From: Frankia casuarinae
GTDB lineage: Bacteria; Actinomycetota; Actinomycetes; Frankiales; Frankiaceae
Direction of reading: 5' to 3'
Assembly: GCF_000013345.1 (NCBI RefSeq)
Contig: NC_007777.1
Coordinates: 3,286,001-3,350,000 of the forward strand
DNA length: 64,000 nt
A model generated the notes under the pieces. It did not search any database, was not told the DNA's origin, and was given only the letters and a program-made list of their open reading frames with translations. The position numbers and the translations under genes were made by a program. Below, in pieces: positions 17,761 through 26,872 of this stretch; the stretch's first letter is position 1, and each line of letters starts with the position of its first letter.

Positions 17761-18824
17761 CGTGCCTCCGGCGCGGGTAGTCCGTAGGCCGCCGCGAGCT
17801 GCGCGTCCCGGGCGGCGAGGCGAGTGGCGAGAGTGAGGATGACCCGGCACTGCTTCACCGAGGCGTCGTCCTGCATCGTACCGTCCACCATCACGGCACC
17901 CGTTCCGTCGCCCATGGCCGCGACGACGCGCTTTGCCCACTCGACATCCGCGGGCTCGGGGCTGAAGACCTTCTTCGCGATGTCGATCTGAACGGGATGC
18001 AGTGACCACGCCCCGACACACCCGAGCAGGAACGCGTTGCGGAACTGGTCCTCGCAGGCGAGGACGTCGGCGATGTCACCGAACGGCCCGTAGTACGGCA
18101 TGATCCCGTTCGCCGCGCAGGCGTCTACCATCCGGGCGAGCGTGTAGTGCCAGGGATCCTGCTGGAACGTGGCTCGGACAGCCGCCGGGTCGTCCGGCCG
18201 CGGATCCTGGCGTACCAGGTAGCCGGGGTGCCCACCGCCGACACGGGTTGTCTTCATCCGCCGGTCCGCCGCCAGGTCCGCCGGGCCGAGGGACAGACCC
18301 TGCATGCGGGGACTTGCCGCGCAGATCTCCTCGACGTTCGCGACCCCTCGCGCGGTCTCCAGAATCGCGTGGACAAGCACCGGCCGGGACAGGCCGGCCT
18401 TCGCCTCCAACTGGGCGAGGAGGCGGTCCACATAGTGGATGTCCTCCGCCCCCTGGACCTTGGGCACCATCACCACGTCGAGATTCTCGCCGATGGCGGG
18501 CACGAGCGTGAGCAGGTCGTCGAGCCCCCAGGGTGAGTCGAGGCTGTTCAGGCGGATCCAGAACTGCGTCTCACCGAAGTCCGCGCCGTCGACGATCTTT
18601 ATCAGGTTCTCCCTGGCAACGATCTTGTTGTCCGCTCGGACCCCGTCCTCGAGGTTCCCGAGCAGCACGTCGACCCGGGGGATGATCTGCGGCAGCTTCG
18701 CCGCCATCTTCTCGTTGCTCGGGTCGAAGAAGTGAATCATCCGGGACGGCCGCCACGGGATCTCGCGAGGCGGGGGTGGCGCCCCCACGGCGAGGGGAGC
18801 GAAGAAATCCTTGGCGCTGCGCAT
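17757..18824 (-). CDS. L-malyl-CoA / beta-methylmalyl-CoA lyase-type CoA-ester lyase
   Basis: 355 residues, CitE superfamily but longer than the thioesterase paralogue, as malyl-CoA lyases are. Motifs: DVLLGNLEDGVRADNK with the metal-binding acidic residue, VMVPKVQGAEDIHYVD, HAILETARGVANVEEI (Glu ligand), SLGPADLAADRRM and GAWSLHPVQI. It would cleave malyl-CoA to acetyl-CoA and glyoxylate, or the methyl homologue to propionyl-CoA and glyoxylate. Start ATG 18824 follows GGGAGA. It is first in a two-gene unit. The physiological route (ethylmalonyl-CoA cycle or another) cannot be told from this window. Confidence 0.82.
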   Translation of the reverse strand: MRSAKDFFAPLAVGAPPPPREIPWRPSRMIHFFDPSNEKMAAKLPQIIPRVDVLLGNLEDGVRADNKIVARENLIKIVDGADFGETQFWIRLNSLDSPWGLDDLLTLVPAIGENLDVVMVPKVQGAEDIHYVDRLLAQLEAKAGLSRPVLVHAILETARGVANVEEICAASPRMQGLSLGPADLAADRRMKTTRVGGGHPGYLVRQDPRPDDPAAVRATFQQDPWHYTLARMVDACAANGIMPYYGPFGDIADVLACEDQFRNAFLLGCVGAWSLHPVQIDIAKKVFSPEPADVEWAKRVVAAMGDGTGAVMVDGTMQDDASVKQCRVILTLATRLAARDAQLAAAYGLPAPEAR

Positions 18825-19234
18825 GTGAAATCTCCCGGGAAGGAACCCTGGCCGGTGCCGGGTGACCGGCTCCCGGCGACCAGCGCGACACTCAGCGTCG
18901 ACGACGCCCGACTCCGCCGGACTGTATCAGTTTGATGTCCGACACGCTCCCCTGATCATCTCCCGCCCGATCGCGACCGTCGAGGTCATGGTCCAGTCGG
19001 CAGGCATTCTCTGCGATCCGGGCGCTCTATTTCTGTTCCATGAGTTCCGCATAAACCACTGCGACAGGAGAATTCCCCGTCGCCATTCCGTCCAGGTCCG
19101 CAGTCTGGCTTTCTCCGTGCGGACGTCTTACCCACACCGTCGGCGTTCGGTGCCTGTTCACGAGCAGCCCCCTCAACCAGCCTCCCCTCAACCAGCCCGA
19201 TCGGAGACATCGTCTGCGCCCGATACGAAGGGGC
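18825..19234. other. Intergenic region upstream of the malyl-CoA lyase gene
   Basis: 410 bases containing the promoter of the leftward lyase unit. I find no gene. Its right end runs into a decayed transporter fragment. Confidence 0.5.
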
Positions 19235-19440
19235 ATGATGACCTCTGCCATCCCCGGTCCGGCCCGGGCGTCGGCGTTCGCGCTGTTCTCGTCGTCCGCG
19301 GGTGCCGGGCTGGCCGGCGGCCCGTCCTCGCCGGTGTCCTGCTCGACCACTTCTGGTGGGACTCGATATTCCTGGTGAACGTGCTGCTCGGCCTGCTCGG
19401 AGTCGCGGGCGGCCACGTAAACCGGCGCCGATGGCTATGA
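19235..19440 (+). pseudogene. Decayed fragment of an EmrB/QacA-type MFS transporter
   Basis: One frame reads PARASAFALFSSSAGAGLAGG and the neighbouring frame continues VLAGVLLDHFWWDSIFLVNV. Together they give the helix 4-5 region of a 14-helix multidrug exporter. The switch falls at GGCGGCCCGTCCTC, where one missing base breaks the frame. The rest of the transporter (more than 400 residues) is absent. Confidence 0.75.
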
Positions 19441-19571
19441 TCGCCAGAAAGTCCAGGATGCGGGAAGCACAGTCCACAGGCTGGAACGCCGCTGTACGGC
19501 CGTCCCGGCGGTTGGCGGCGAGTGGTCGTGTACGTCGGGGAGAACCCGGAGAAGGAGTTCGAGGAGCCGCC

Positions 19572-20774
19572 ATGACCAACGCCGCTCCACCCGCCGCTGC
19601 GGTGCCCGGTCTCGCCGCCCGAGCCGGCGCCGTGCGCACCTCGCCAGTGCGGGAGATCCTCGCGCTGACCGCCCACCCGGAGGTGATCTCCTTCGCCGGC
19701 GGTCTACCCGCTCCCGAGCTCTTCGACGCCGACGGAATCCGGCGCGCCTACGACCGGGTGCTCACCGAGGAGCCGCGGCGCGTGCTGCAGTACTCCGCCA
19801 CGGAGGGCGACCCGGACCTGCGCCAGACGGTCGCGGAACGCCTGGCGCGCCGCGGCCTGCCCACCCGAGCGGACGACCTGCTGATCACGACGGGCTCGCA
19901 GCAGGCCCTGACGCTGCTGTCGGCGACGCTCGTGGAGCCGGGTGACGCGGTCCTCGTGGAGGATCCGACCTATCTGGCTGCCCTGCAGTGCCTCGGCCTC
20001 GCGGGTGCCCGGGTGGTGCCCGTCCCCACCGACGAGCACGGGATCCTCCCCGACCGGTTGGCGGAGACGGTGGCCCGCGAGCGTCCCAGACTGCTCTACC
20101 TGGTGCCGACCTTCCAGAACCCCACCGGTCGGACGCTGTCCGCGGCGCGCCGCGCGGCCGTCGCCCGGGTGGCCGCGGAGCAGGGCCTGTGGATCGTCGA
20201 GGACGACCCCTACGGTGAGCTGCGCTTCCAGGGCACGCGGGAGCCGTGGATCGCGTCGTTCGCCGACGCCGCCGACCGCACCGTCCTGCTCGGCAGCTTC
20301 TCCAAGATCATAGCCCCAGGGATGCGACTGGGCTGGCTGCGGGCCCCGGCCATGCTGCGGCGGGCCTGCGTGATCGCCAAGCAGGCCGCGGACCTGCACA
20401 CCTCCACGGTCGATCAGGCCGCCGCCGCCCGGTATCTGGCCGACGCCGACCCCGACCTGCACATTGCTCGGATGTGCGCCGCCTACCGCGAACGCCGCGA
20501 CGCGCTCCTCGACGGGCTCGCCTGGGCGCTGCCGCCCGGGAGCAGCTGGAACCGGCCCGAGGGCGGCATGTTCGTCTGGGCCCGCCTCCCCGATGGTCAC
20601 GACGCCACCGCCCTGCTGCCCGGCGTGGTGGAGCACGACGTGGCCTACGTTCCCGGTGCTCCTTTTTTCGCGGGGCCGCCGGACCCCGCGACGCTGCGCC
20701 TGTCCTTCACCACGCACCCGCCGGTGGAGATCACGAAGGGGTTGACGCGGCTGGCACGGGCGTTCGGAGTATGA
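19572..20774 (+). CDS. PLP-dependent aminotransferase, class I/II (2-aminoadipate type)
   Basis: 400 residues from ATG 19572 (GAGGAG upstream). Fold type I aminotransferase motifs: ISFAGGLPAPELF, YSATEGDPDLRQ, TGSQQALTLL, PTFQNPTGRTLS, EDDPYGELRF and the PLP lysine in GSFSKIIAPGMRLGW. This set is typical of LysN/2-aminoadipate and MocR-like aminotransferases without the DNA-binding domain. Cytoplasmic; the amino donor and acceptor cannot be read from sequence. It stands alone between the MFS remnant and a convergent SRPBCC gene. Confidence 0.9.
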   Translation: MTNAAPPAAAVPGLAARAGAVRTSPVREILALTAHPEVISFAGGLPAPELFDADGIRRAYDRVLTEEPRRVLQYSATEGDPDLRQTVAERLARRGLPTRADDLLITTGSQQALTLLSATLVEPGDAVLVEDPTYLAALQCLGLAGARVVPVPTDEHGILPDRLAETVARERPRLLYLVPTFQNPTGRTLSAARRAAVARVAAEQGLWIVEDDPYGELRFQGTREPWIASFADAADRTVLLGSFSKIIAPGMRLGWLRAPAMLRRACVIAKQAADLHTSTVDQAAAARYLADADPDLHIARMCAAYRERRDALLDGLAWALPPGSSWNRPEGGMFVWARLPDGHDATALLPGVVEHDVAYVPGAPFFAGPPDPATLRLSFTTHPPVEITKGLTRLARAFGV

Positions 20775-20876
20775 CCGTCATCCCTGACCGGGTGCCGGTG
20801 CCGGCCCGACACGAGTCGGCGGAGATCGACGAAACGGCGGGGACCGACGAAACGATAGAGACCGCCGCAAAGGCGC

Positions 20877-21593
20877 TTAGGCGAACACGTCCTGTAGCCA
20901 GTCGGTCCAGGCCTGGGTGGTCTTCGCCTGGTCGGCGCCGGGGGCGAACAGGTGCAGGGCGATGCCGATCGGGGCGCCGAAGGCGTTGCGGCCGAAGAAG
21001 CGGTACAGCCCGTCGCCGGTCCGCAGGCCGAGGAAGTGGGGATGCAGGTAGTCGACCACGGCGTCCAGCGGGTCGATGCCCGGGAGGGTGACGCGCACCG
21101 CGTCGCCCTGGCCGACCTCGTCGGCGACGCCGAGCTCGCGGCGCAGCCGGACGAACGCGTCCGGCGCGGTCGAGGACGCCGGCGCGTCGGCCGCGACGTA
21201 GGTCACCGGCCGGCGACTGAAGTACCGCAGGTACTGGCCGAGCGTGTGCAGGTAGAAGTCGGTGTGCTGGCTGGCGCCGTCGTACTGGTTCTCCCAGTCG
21301 TCGACGAAGATCCCGCTGTGGACGTAGCGGAAGGAGGTCGTGCCGCCGTCCCGGCCCTCGATCACATGTTCCAGCTGGTTGAACCAGCCATCCGCACCCT
21401 CCACCCGGGTGACGAGGTGGTGCGGCGGATCCCAGACGGTGACCGTGCCCCCGAAGGGCGCGGCGCCACCCTGGCGGGGCTCGAACTCCATCGGCCACAG
21501 CCATCCGCCGTTACCGGTGGTCACGGCGTCCCAGTACTCCTCCGGGGAGGTGGGCAGCACGCCCTCGCGGCGGATCTCGAACCCACGGGACAT
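20877..21593 (-). CDS. SRPBCC-fold (AHSA1-like) protein
   Basis: 238 residues. The N-terminal 130 have the pattern of the START/Bet v1-like AHSA1 family: RREGVLPTSPEEYWDAVTTG, FGGTVTVWDPPHHLVTR, and a C-terminal helix HTLGQYLRYF. A further 100 residues form a second, less recognisable domain ending WTDWLQDVFA. It starts two bases after the stop of an upstream HTH regulator, a pairing that is very common (ArsR-type regulator plus AHSA1). The ligand is unknown. Confidence 0.85.
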   Translation of the reverse strand: MSRGFEIRREGVLPTSPEEYWDAVTTGNGGWLWPMEFEPRQGGAAPFGGTVTVWDPPHHLVTRVEGADGWFNQLEHVIEGRDGGTTSFRYVHSGIFVDDWENQYDGASQHTDFYLHTLGQYLRYFSRRPVTYVAADAPASSTAPDAFVRLRRELGVADEVGQGDAVRVTLPGIDPLDAVVDYLHPHFLGLRTGDGLYRFFGRNAFGAPIGIALHLFAPGADQAKTTQAWTDWLQDVFA

Positions 21594-21595
21594 CT

Positions 21596-22354
21596 CTAGT
21601 TCTCCTTGGTTGCGGTGGGGCCATCGGTTCCGGTGGGACCGGCTGCGCTGGTAAGGCCGGCTGCGCTGGTGGGACCGTCGATGCCAGTGGGACCGGCGGT
21701 GCCGAGGCCGAGGATGCCCTCTCCCGCCTCGGATCCCGCATTGGACCCGACAGCCACCCGCTCGGGCCGCGTGACGCTCGGGTGCAGGGCGACGACGAAA
21801 CGGTGGGAGCGCCCGCCCGCAGCGGTGGTGTCGTGGTACCTGCCGACGAGGGCGGCAACCGTCTCCCCGAGCTCCGCGGCGAACGCGGCGCGGTCCGCGG
21901 CGGAGGCGAACCGGATCTCGCTGTCGATCGCGAACGTCGCCAGCCGCTGCCGGGCGGCGGTGGCACCGGTGAGGAGGTCGCCGATCTCCCGCACCAGCCG
22001 GGCACCGAGCGCGAGCAGCCATCGGGCAGAGCGCTGATCCGGCGACCGGCCGGGATCCGGGGCGACCGCCGGCAACGCGGTCGGCGAGATCACATAGGAG
22101 GCCGCCGTCGCCCGTAATACGCGCTCGGTGCAGTTGCCCCTTCTGCGTTCCTCGACGAGTTCGACCAGCCCGTGACGCTCCAGGGCCCGCAGGTGGTAAT
22201 TGACCCGCTGACGTGACAGCCCCACGGGAGTGGCCAGGGTGCTGGCCGAACCCGGCTCCGCGAGCGCGGCCAGCAACCTCGCCCGGACCGGGTCGAGCGC
22301 GGCCCCCGCGGCGGCCGGGTCATCGATCACTGCGACCTCCAACATGCGCCTCAT
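21596..22354 (-). CDS. ArsR-type winged-helix transcriptional regulator
   Basis: About 252 residues. The N-terminal winged helix is clear: LDPVRARLLAALAEPGSAST, then GLSRQRVNYHLRALERHGLV and a basic wing ERRRGNCTE. The rest (about 90-200) resembles the sensor part of regulators paired with SRPBCC proteins. The tail has imperfect GPTGTDGP/LTSAAG repeats. No metal-binding Cys motif is visible. ATG 22354 is chosen because of CAGGACG just before it; ATG 22345 is also possible. It is the first gene of a two-gene operon with the SRPBCC protein. Confidence 0.85.
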   Translation of the reverse strand: MRRMLEVAVIDDPAAAGAALDPVRARLLAALAEPGSASTLATPVGLSRQRVNYHLRALERHGLVELVEERRRGNCTERVLRATAASYVISPTALPAVAPDPGRSPDQRSARWLLALGARLVREIGDLLTGATAARQRLATFAIDSEIRFASAADRAAFAAELGETVAALVGRYHDTTAAGGRSHRFVVALHPSVTRPERVAVGSNAGSEAGEGILGLGTAGPTGIDGPTSAAGLTSAAGPTGTDGPTATKEN

Positions 22355-22397
22355 CGTCCTGCCGAAAATTTTCCTTGTCAAGGAGGACAATCATGTC

Positions 22398-22463
22398 GGA
22401 GCAGATCCGGAGCAGATCCGGAGCAGATCCGGAGCAGGCCCGAAGCAGGCCCGAAGCAGGTAC
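22398..22463. repeat. 11-bp direct repeat, six copies
   Basis: Units GGAGCAGATCC at 22398, 22409, 22420, then GGAGCAGGCCC, GAAGCAGGCCC and GAAGCAGGTAC up to 22463. They lie just upstream of the ArsR-type gene and between it and the divergent siderophore-interacting protein gene. The 11-base period places each copy on the same face of the helix, which fits cooperative protein binding. Confidence 0.85.
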
Positions 22464-22639
22464 GGAACGACCGTCGCGCCCCTCCGCGAGTCATCGCCCG
22501 AATGGCGGGGCGTAGGTTCGTCCTGAAATGCCACCCGGGCTCGCGGAGGTCGGGACAGCCCCGTCTCGGGCCTGAAGCCCGTCCGTGCGGGCCAGGACCA
22601 GTCCAGCCCGCGGTCACGAGAGACAGGACGCAAGAACCG

Positions 22640-23686
22640 ATGTCGACCTTCGGGCCGGACTCCTCCGTACCATCCACGCCACCATCCACGCCCCACCCGA
22701 CCGGACTACCGGACGGGCGCGACGGCCGCCCGTCGACGTCGGCGGAAAACCGGCCCGCGCCGCGGCGCGCCCGGCCGGCCCCGCGCCGGCTGCGGGTCGT
22801 CCGCGTCACCCCGCTCACCGGGGACATGGTGACGGTGACGCTCGGTGGGCCGGCGCTGGCCGGATTCGCGCTGCCCCGGGCCGCGCAGCACGTGAAGATC
22901 TTCCTGCCGGCCGACGGGCAGACCGAACCGACCGTTCCGAGCTGGGGGCCGGACGGACGACCCGTCTTCCCGGCGGGTACGCCCCGCCCGATCGTGCGGA
23001 CCTACACCCCGCGCCGGTTCGACGCTGAGGCCCTCGAACTGGACATCGAGATGCTCCTGCACGGCGAGGGTCCGGCCGGGCGGTGGGCGGGTACCGCTCG
23101 GCCCGGTGACCATCTCGCCATCGCCGGACCGGGGGGTGGATACGAGGTGCGGACGTCGGCCGCGCATCACCTGCTCGCCGCCGACGAGACCGGCCTGCCC
23201 GCGCTGGCGACGGTGCTGGAACGGCTGCCCGCTCGGGTACCGGTGACCGTGGTGGCGGAGGTTCGCGACGCCGGCCGCCGACGGGCTCTCCCGGTCACCC
23301 CCGCGACGACCGTCACCTGGCTGCACCGTGACGGCGGGGTTCCCGGCACGCTGCTGGCCGAGGCCGTCGAGGCCGTACCCCTGCCCGCCGGCACCGCGGC
23401 CTGGGTGGCCTGCGAGGCCACGGCGGTACGCCGGATCCGCCGTCACCTGCTCGCCGCGGGGCTGGACCGCGCCGACCTGTCGACCCGCGGCTACTGGCGG
23501 CTGGGTGCGGCGGACCATCCCGATCATGACTACGGGGAGGGCGAGGCGGCGGATGTCACCCGTGGCGGCGAGGGACGGATCGATCGGCTGCGCCGCACCC
23601 TCGGGCCGCTGAAGCAGCGTGCCGAAACCACCGCGCGCGGCCTCGGGGCGACCGTGAAGGCCCGCGCCGTCGAGCGCCGGCGGTGA
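22640..23686 (+). CDS. Siderophore-interacting protein (FAD-dependent ferric reductase)
   Basis: 348 residues from ATG 22640. After a Pro/Ala-rich N-terminal 50 residues comes a SIP-type FAD domain: RPIVRTYTPRRFD for flavin binding, HGEGPAGRWAG, then DHLAIAGPGGGYEV, and the NAD-like domain with LLAADETGLPALATVLERL. The end, RGYWRLGAADHPDHDYGE, is the family's conserved closing motif. It should reduce Fe(III) in siderophores inside the cell. The 50-residue C-terminal extension is basic and unusual in length. No siderophore transporter is nearby. Confidence 0.92.
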   Translation: MSTFGPDSSVPSTPPSTPHPTGLPDGRDGRPSTSAENRPAPRRARPAPRRLRVVRVTPLTGDMVTVTLGGPALAGFALPRAAQHVKIFLPADGQTEPTVPSWGPDGRPVFPAGTPRPIVRTYTPRRFDAEALELDIEMLLHGEGPAGRWAGTARPGDHLAIAGPGGGYEVRTSAAHHLLAADETGLPALATVLERLPARVPVTVVAEVRDAGRRRALPVTPATTVTWLHRDGGVPGTLLAEAVEAVPLPAGTAAWVACEATAVRRIRRHLLAAGLDRADLSTRGYWRLGAADHPDHDYGEGEAADVTRGGEGRIDRLRRTLGPLKQRAETTARGLGATVKARAVERRR

Positions 23687-24044
23687 CCGGGTCGGCACCG
23701 GCTTCGACCACCCGATCCTCGACCACCCGATCGTGGGCGCGGCATTTCGGTGGGACGCGTCCCAGGGCCCTCGCCCGCCAAACTCGCTCTCCAAACAACC
23801 CGTAGCCGATGCAACCGGGCTCCGTCACGGCGGACAACCCGACCGCATGGCAGGCTGGTCGCGTACCAGCGCACACCGCCCGACCACGGGGATCCACCGC
23901 GCCACGGCATTCCGACAAGCCGTCGCACGGACAAGGCGACGAACGGACCGGACGACGGCGGCTCGGGGACGACCCGTCGGGGAATGACGGCACGGTGGCG
24001 GGTGGACCCGGTACGCGAATGGTGCCCGTTGGCGAAGAGGGGCC
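23687..24044. other. Intergenic region upstream of pknG
   Basis: 358 bases that hold a short repeat of TCGACCACCCGATC (near 23704-23732) and, presumably, the pknG promoter. No gene is recognised. Confidence 0.5.
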
Positions 24045-26297
24045 ATGACGGAGGACAGCGCGAGACCCGTTGCCGGGCCTCCCATCGTCGGGGAATCCGG
24101 GTCGGTGAATCTGCCGGCTCCCCGGGTGACCGCGCTACCCCGGCGGTTCCCGGCGCCCGGCGCCCACCGTGATCCGCTCCGGCTCCCACACCTGGTCGGC
24201 CCGCCCCCCGGTTCGACCCCGCCCCTCCTGGACGCGCCCAGCGTTCCCACGGGCCTTCGGGAGTGCGCCGGGTGCGGCGCGCCCGTGGCCCGGCCGGGCC
24301 ACGACGAGCAGGACGAGCAGGACGAGAGCGTCGCCCTGGAAGGCAGCTGCGCGGGATGCGGCCACCGCTACTCGTTCACCGTCAAGCTGCGACCGGGCGA
24401 ACGGGTCGGCCGCTACACCGTGCACGGCGTCATCGCGCACGGTGGGCTCGGCTGGGTGTATGCCGCGACCGACGACAACCTCGGCGGCGACGGCGTGCGG
24501 GCCTGGGTGGTGCTCAAGGGCCTGCTCGACGCGGCGAACCCGGAGGCGCGTCGGATCGCCGAGGGAGAGCGGCGCATTCTGACCACGGTGTCCCATCCGG
24601 GCATCGTCAAGATCCTCGACTATGTCACCCACCATGGCGAGGACTACATCGTCATGGAGTACGTGCCGGGGGTGTCCCTGGCCGGCCTGGCCGAGGTCGG
24701 GGTGGCGGGACCGGACGGGCGGTCGGCTCCGCCGTCGGCCGCCGACGTGATCCGCTACCTGCTGCGGGTGCTTCCGGCCCTCGGGCATCTGCATCGCCTC
24801 GGGCTGGTCTACTGCGACCTGAAACCGGAAAACGTGATGGTCACCGCCGAGGACGTCAAACTGATCGACCTCGGCGGGGCGCGCCGGCTCGACGACCGCG
24901 TGTCGGGATACCTGTCCACGCCCGGCTACCGGGCCCCCGAACTCGACGACGACGGGGAACGCCCGGCGGGCATCGCGCGCACCGCGCCCACGGTCACCAC
25001 CGACATCTTCGCCGTCGCCCGGACCCTGGCCCGTCTCGTCCTCGGCCGGTTCCCGGGCTTCCTCGGCGCCTACCGGCACGCCCTGCCGCCGCGCCGGGCC
25101 CATGCCCCGTTGCGGGACTTCGAATCCCTGGACCGGCTCCTGCGCCGAGCCACCGCGACCGATCCCGACCAGCGCTTCCAGAGCACCACGGAGCTCGCCG
25201 ACGAACTGGTGGGGGTGCTCTACGAGATCGTGGCCAGAACGGAGGGGCCGGTCCCCCCGTTGGCCAGCCGGTGGTTCGACGCCGTCGGGCACCCCACCGG
25301 GGAGGCGGGGCCCGCCGGGACCCCCGCATGGTGGGAGGTCCTCCCCGATCTGCGGATCGACCAGGACGATCCATGGGCGCCCGGACTGACCGCCGGTTCG
25401 GACGAGGAACCGGCCTCCCTGGCCACCCGGCTGGCGGCGATCGTCCCGAGGACCACCGAGGTGCGGCTGTCCCTGGCCCGCGCCCAGATCCGGGCCGGGC
25501 AGCTCCATGAGGCGGCGGGCACCCTGGACGACGCGGCCGTGGAGCAGCCGCGGGAATGGCGGGTCGACTGGTACCGGGGCCTACATGCCCTCGTCGGAGG
25601 ACGACCGGCCGTGGCCGCCGCGGCGTTCGACCGGGTCTACTCCCGGGTCCCCGGGGAGCTCGCTCCGCGCCTCGCCCTCGCGACCGCACTCGCGGACGTG
25701 GCGACCACCGCGGACACCGCGGACACCGCGGACACCGCGGACACCGCGCCTGAACGTGACGCGGCCCGGCACCGGGCCGCGGCCCTGTTCGACGTCGTCT
25801 CCACCATCGATCCGAGCACGACCAGCGCGGCGTTCGGGCTGGCCCGATGCCGGACCGATCCGACTGACAAGATCGACGCTTATCTACGGGTCCCTCCGTC
25901 GTCCGCCGCCTACACCGCGTCGCGGATCCGCATGATCGGGGTGCTCGTCGGCCTGGCCGCCCGACCAGACCGCGCGGCCTCGGGATCGGCGGCCCTGCAT
26001 CGGGCGGCGACGATACTGGCCGATCCAAGGCTCGACCTGGGCGAACGACGCCGGGCCGAACTGCACCGTGACCTGTTCACCGCCGCCTTGGCCCTCGTCA
26101 TGACCTACCCGGCCGCCTACCCGGCCGCGGATGCGCCCCGGCCACCGACCCTGCTCAGTCGGGTCATGGTGGAACGGGACCTCCGCTTCGGGCTGGCCGA
26201 GACCTACCGGGAGATGGCCCGGTTGGCCGGTGACCGGGCGAGCCGGGTCCGCCTCGTCGACCAGGCGAACCGCATCCGGCCCCGCACGCTGCTCTGA
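24045..26297 (+). CDS. pknG: Serine/threonine protein kinase PknG
   Basis: 750 residues with the three-part PknG layout. A rubredoxin-like metal site (Cys74-X2-Cys77 and Cys102-X2-Cys105), a kinase domain (about 120-390) with gly-loop IAHGGLGWVY, catalytic YCDLKPENVM (Asp258) and DLGG in place of DFG (Asp275), then a TPR domain. PknG senses amino-acid status and phosphorylates GarA/OdhI, changing glutamate and TCA metabolism. Unusually, its usual partners GlnH and GlnX are here on the opposite strand rather than in the same operon. Four in-frame ACCGCGGAC repeats (25707-25742) extend the TPR region. Confidence 0.95.
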   Translation: MTEDSARPVAGPPIVGESGSVNLPAPRVTALPRRFPAPGAHRDPLRLPHLVGPPPGSTPPLLDAPSVPTGLRECAGCGAPVARPGHDEQDEQDESVALEGSCAGCGHRYSFTVKLRPGERVGRYTVHGVIAHGGLGWVYAATDDNLGGDGVRAWVVLKGLLDAANPEARRIAEGERRILTTVSHPGIVKILDYVTHHGEDYIVMEYVPGVSLAGLAEVGVAGPDGRSAPPSAADVIRYLLRVLPALGHLHRLGLVYCDLKPENVMVTAEDVKLIDLGGARRLDDRVSGYLSTPGYRAPELDDDGERPAGIARTAPTVTTDIFAVARTLARLVLGRFPGFLGAYRHALPPRRAHAPLRDFESLDRLLRRATATDPDQRFQSTTELADELVGVLYEIVARTEGPVPPLASRWFDAVGHPTGEAGPAGTPAWWEVLPDLRIDQDDPWAPGLTAGSDEEPASLATRLAAIVPRTTEVRLSLARAQIRAGQLHEAAGTLDDAAVEQPREWRVDWYRGLHALVGGRPAVAAAAFDRVYSRVPGELAPRLALATALADVATTADTADTADTADTAPERDAARHRAAALFDVVSTIDPSTTSAAFGLARCRTDPTDKIDAYLRVPPSSAAYTASRIRMIGVLVGLAARPDRAASGSAALHRAATILADPRLDLGERRRAELHRDLFTAALALVMTYPAAYPAADAPRPPTLLSRVMVERDLRFGLAETYREMARLAGDRASRVRLVDQANRIRPRTLL
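25707..25742 (+). repeat. 9-bp in-frame tandem repeat, four copies
   Basis: Four ACCGCGGAC units encode a TAD-type repeat inside the TPR half of PknG, probably in a loop between helices. Confidence 0.9.
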
Positions 26298-26331
26298 CGG
26301 TGGCTTCCTTGCTCATAGGCACTGAGCTGTG

Positions 26332-26770
26332 GAGCTCGGCGATATCACCTCCGAAGGTATCCAGCGAACCCTGGCCACCAACCATCTCGCGCCGTACCTG
26401 CTGCTGCGCTCGCTGATCGGCCCCATGAGTGACCGGCCAGCGCGCTTCGTCGTGGTCGGCGGCTCACCGGCTCCCGCATCACGGTGAACGGCGCTCATCC
26501 GGGCATTATCAGCAAGACGGACTCGGCCGAGATTCCCGCGGCGCACTGCGGGTGTTCAGCGCGATGCTCGATCCGTTCAGGCCTGGCCCCGACGTCGGTG
26601 CCGATACGCCGGCATGGCTCGCGACCAGTCCCGAAATCAATGGTGTCAGCGGGCGTTTCTTCGTCCGGCACGAGACGGTCATAACCGCATCGCACACCAC
26701 CGACGTCGCGCGCTGCAACCAGCTCTGGGACGCCGGCGCACGGCTTGTCGGTCTACCGTCCGAACTGTGA
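26332..26770 (+). pseudogene. Remnant of a short-chain dehydrogenase/reductase
   Basis: Three SDR blocks lie in different frames. The first is EGIQRTLATNHLAPYLLLRS then DRPARFVVVGG, which is helix 4 to strand 5. The second is GSRITVNGAHPGII, the strand-6 segment. The third is PAWLATSPEINGVSGRFFV then LWDAGARLVGL, the C-terminus. The N-terminal Rossmann half and the catalytic YxxxK region are missing and at least two frame changes occur. It lies between the convergent pknG and glnH genes. Confidence 0.8.
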
Positions 26771-26872
26771 CAACCATCGGGGCTCGGGCACCAGGGCTCG
26801 GGTGCGCGTCATTCATCATGAATCACCGGTTTCGATCTCGTGGCTCGCCCGGCCCGCCAGCTCACGGCCCGG

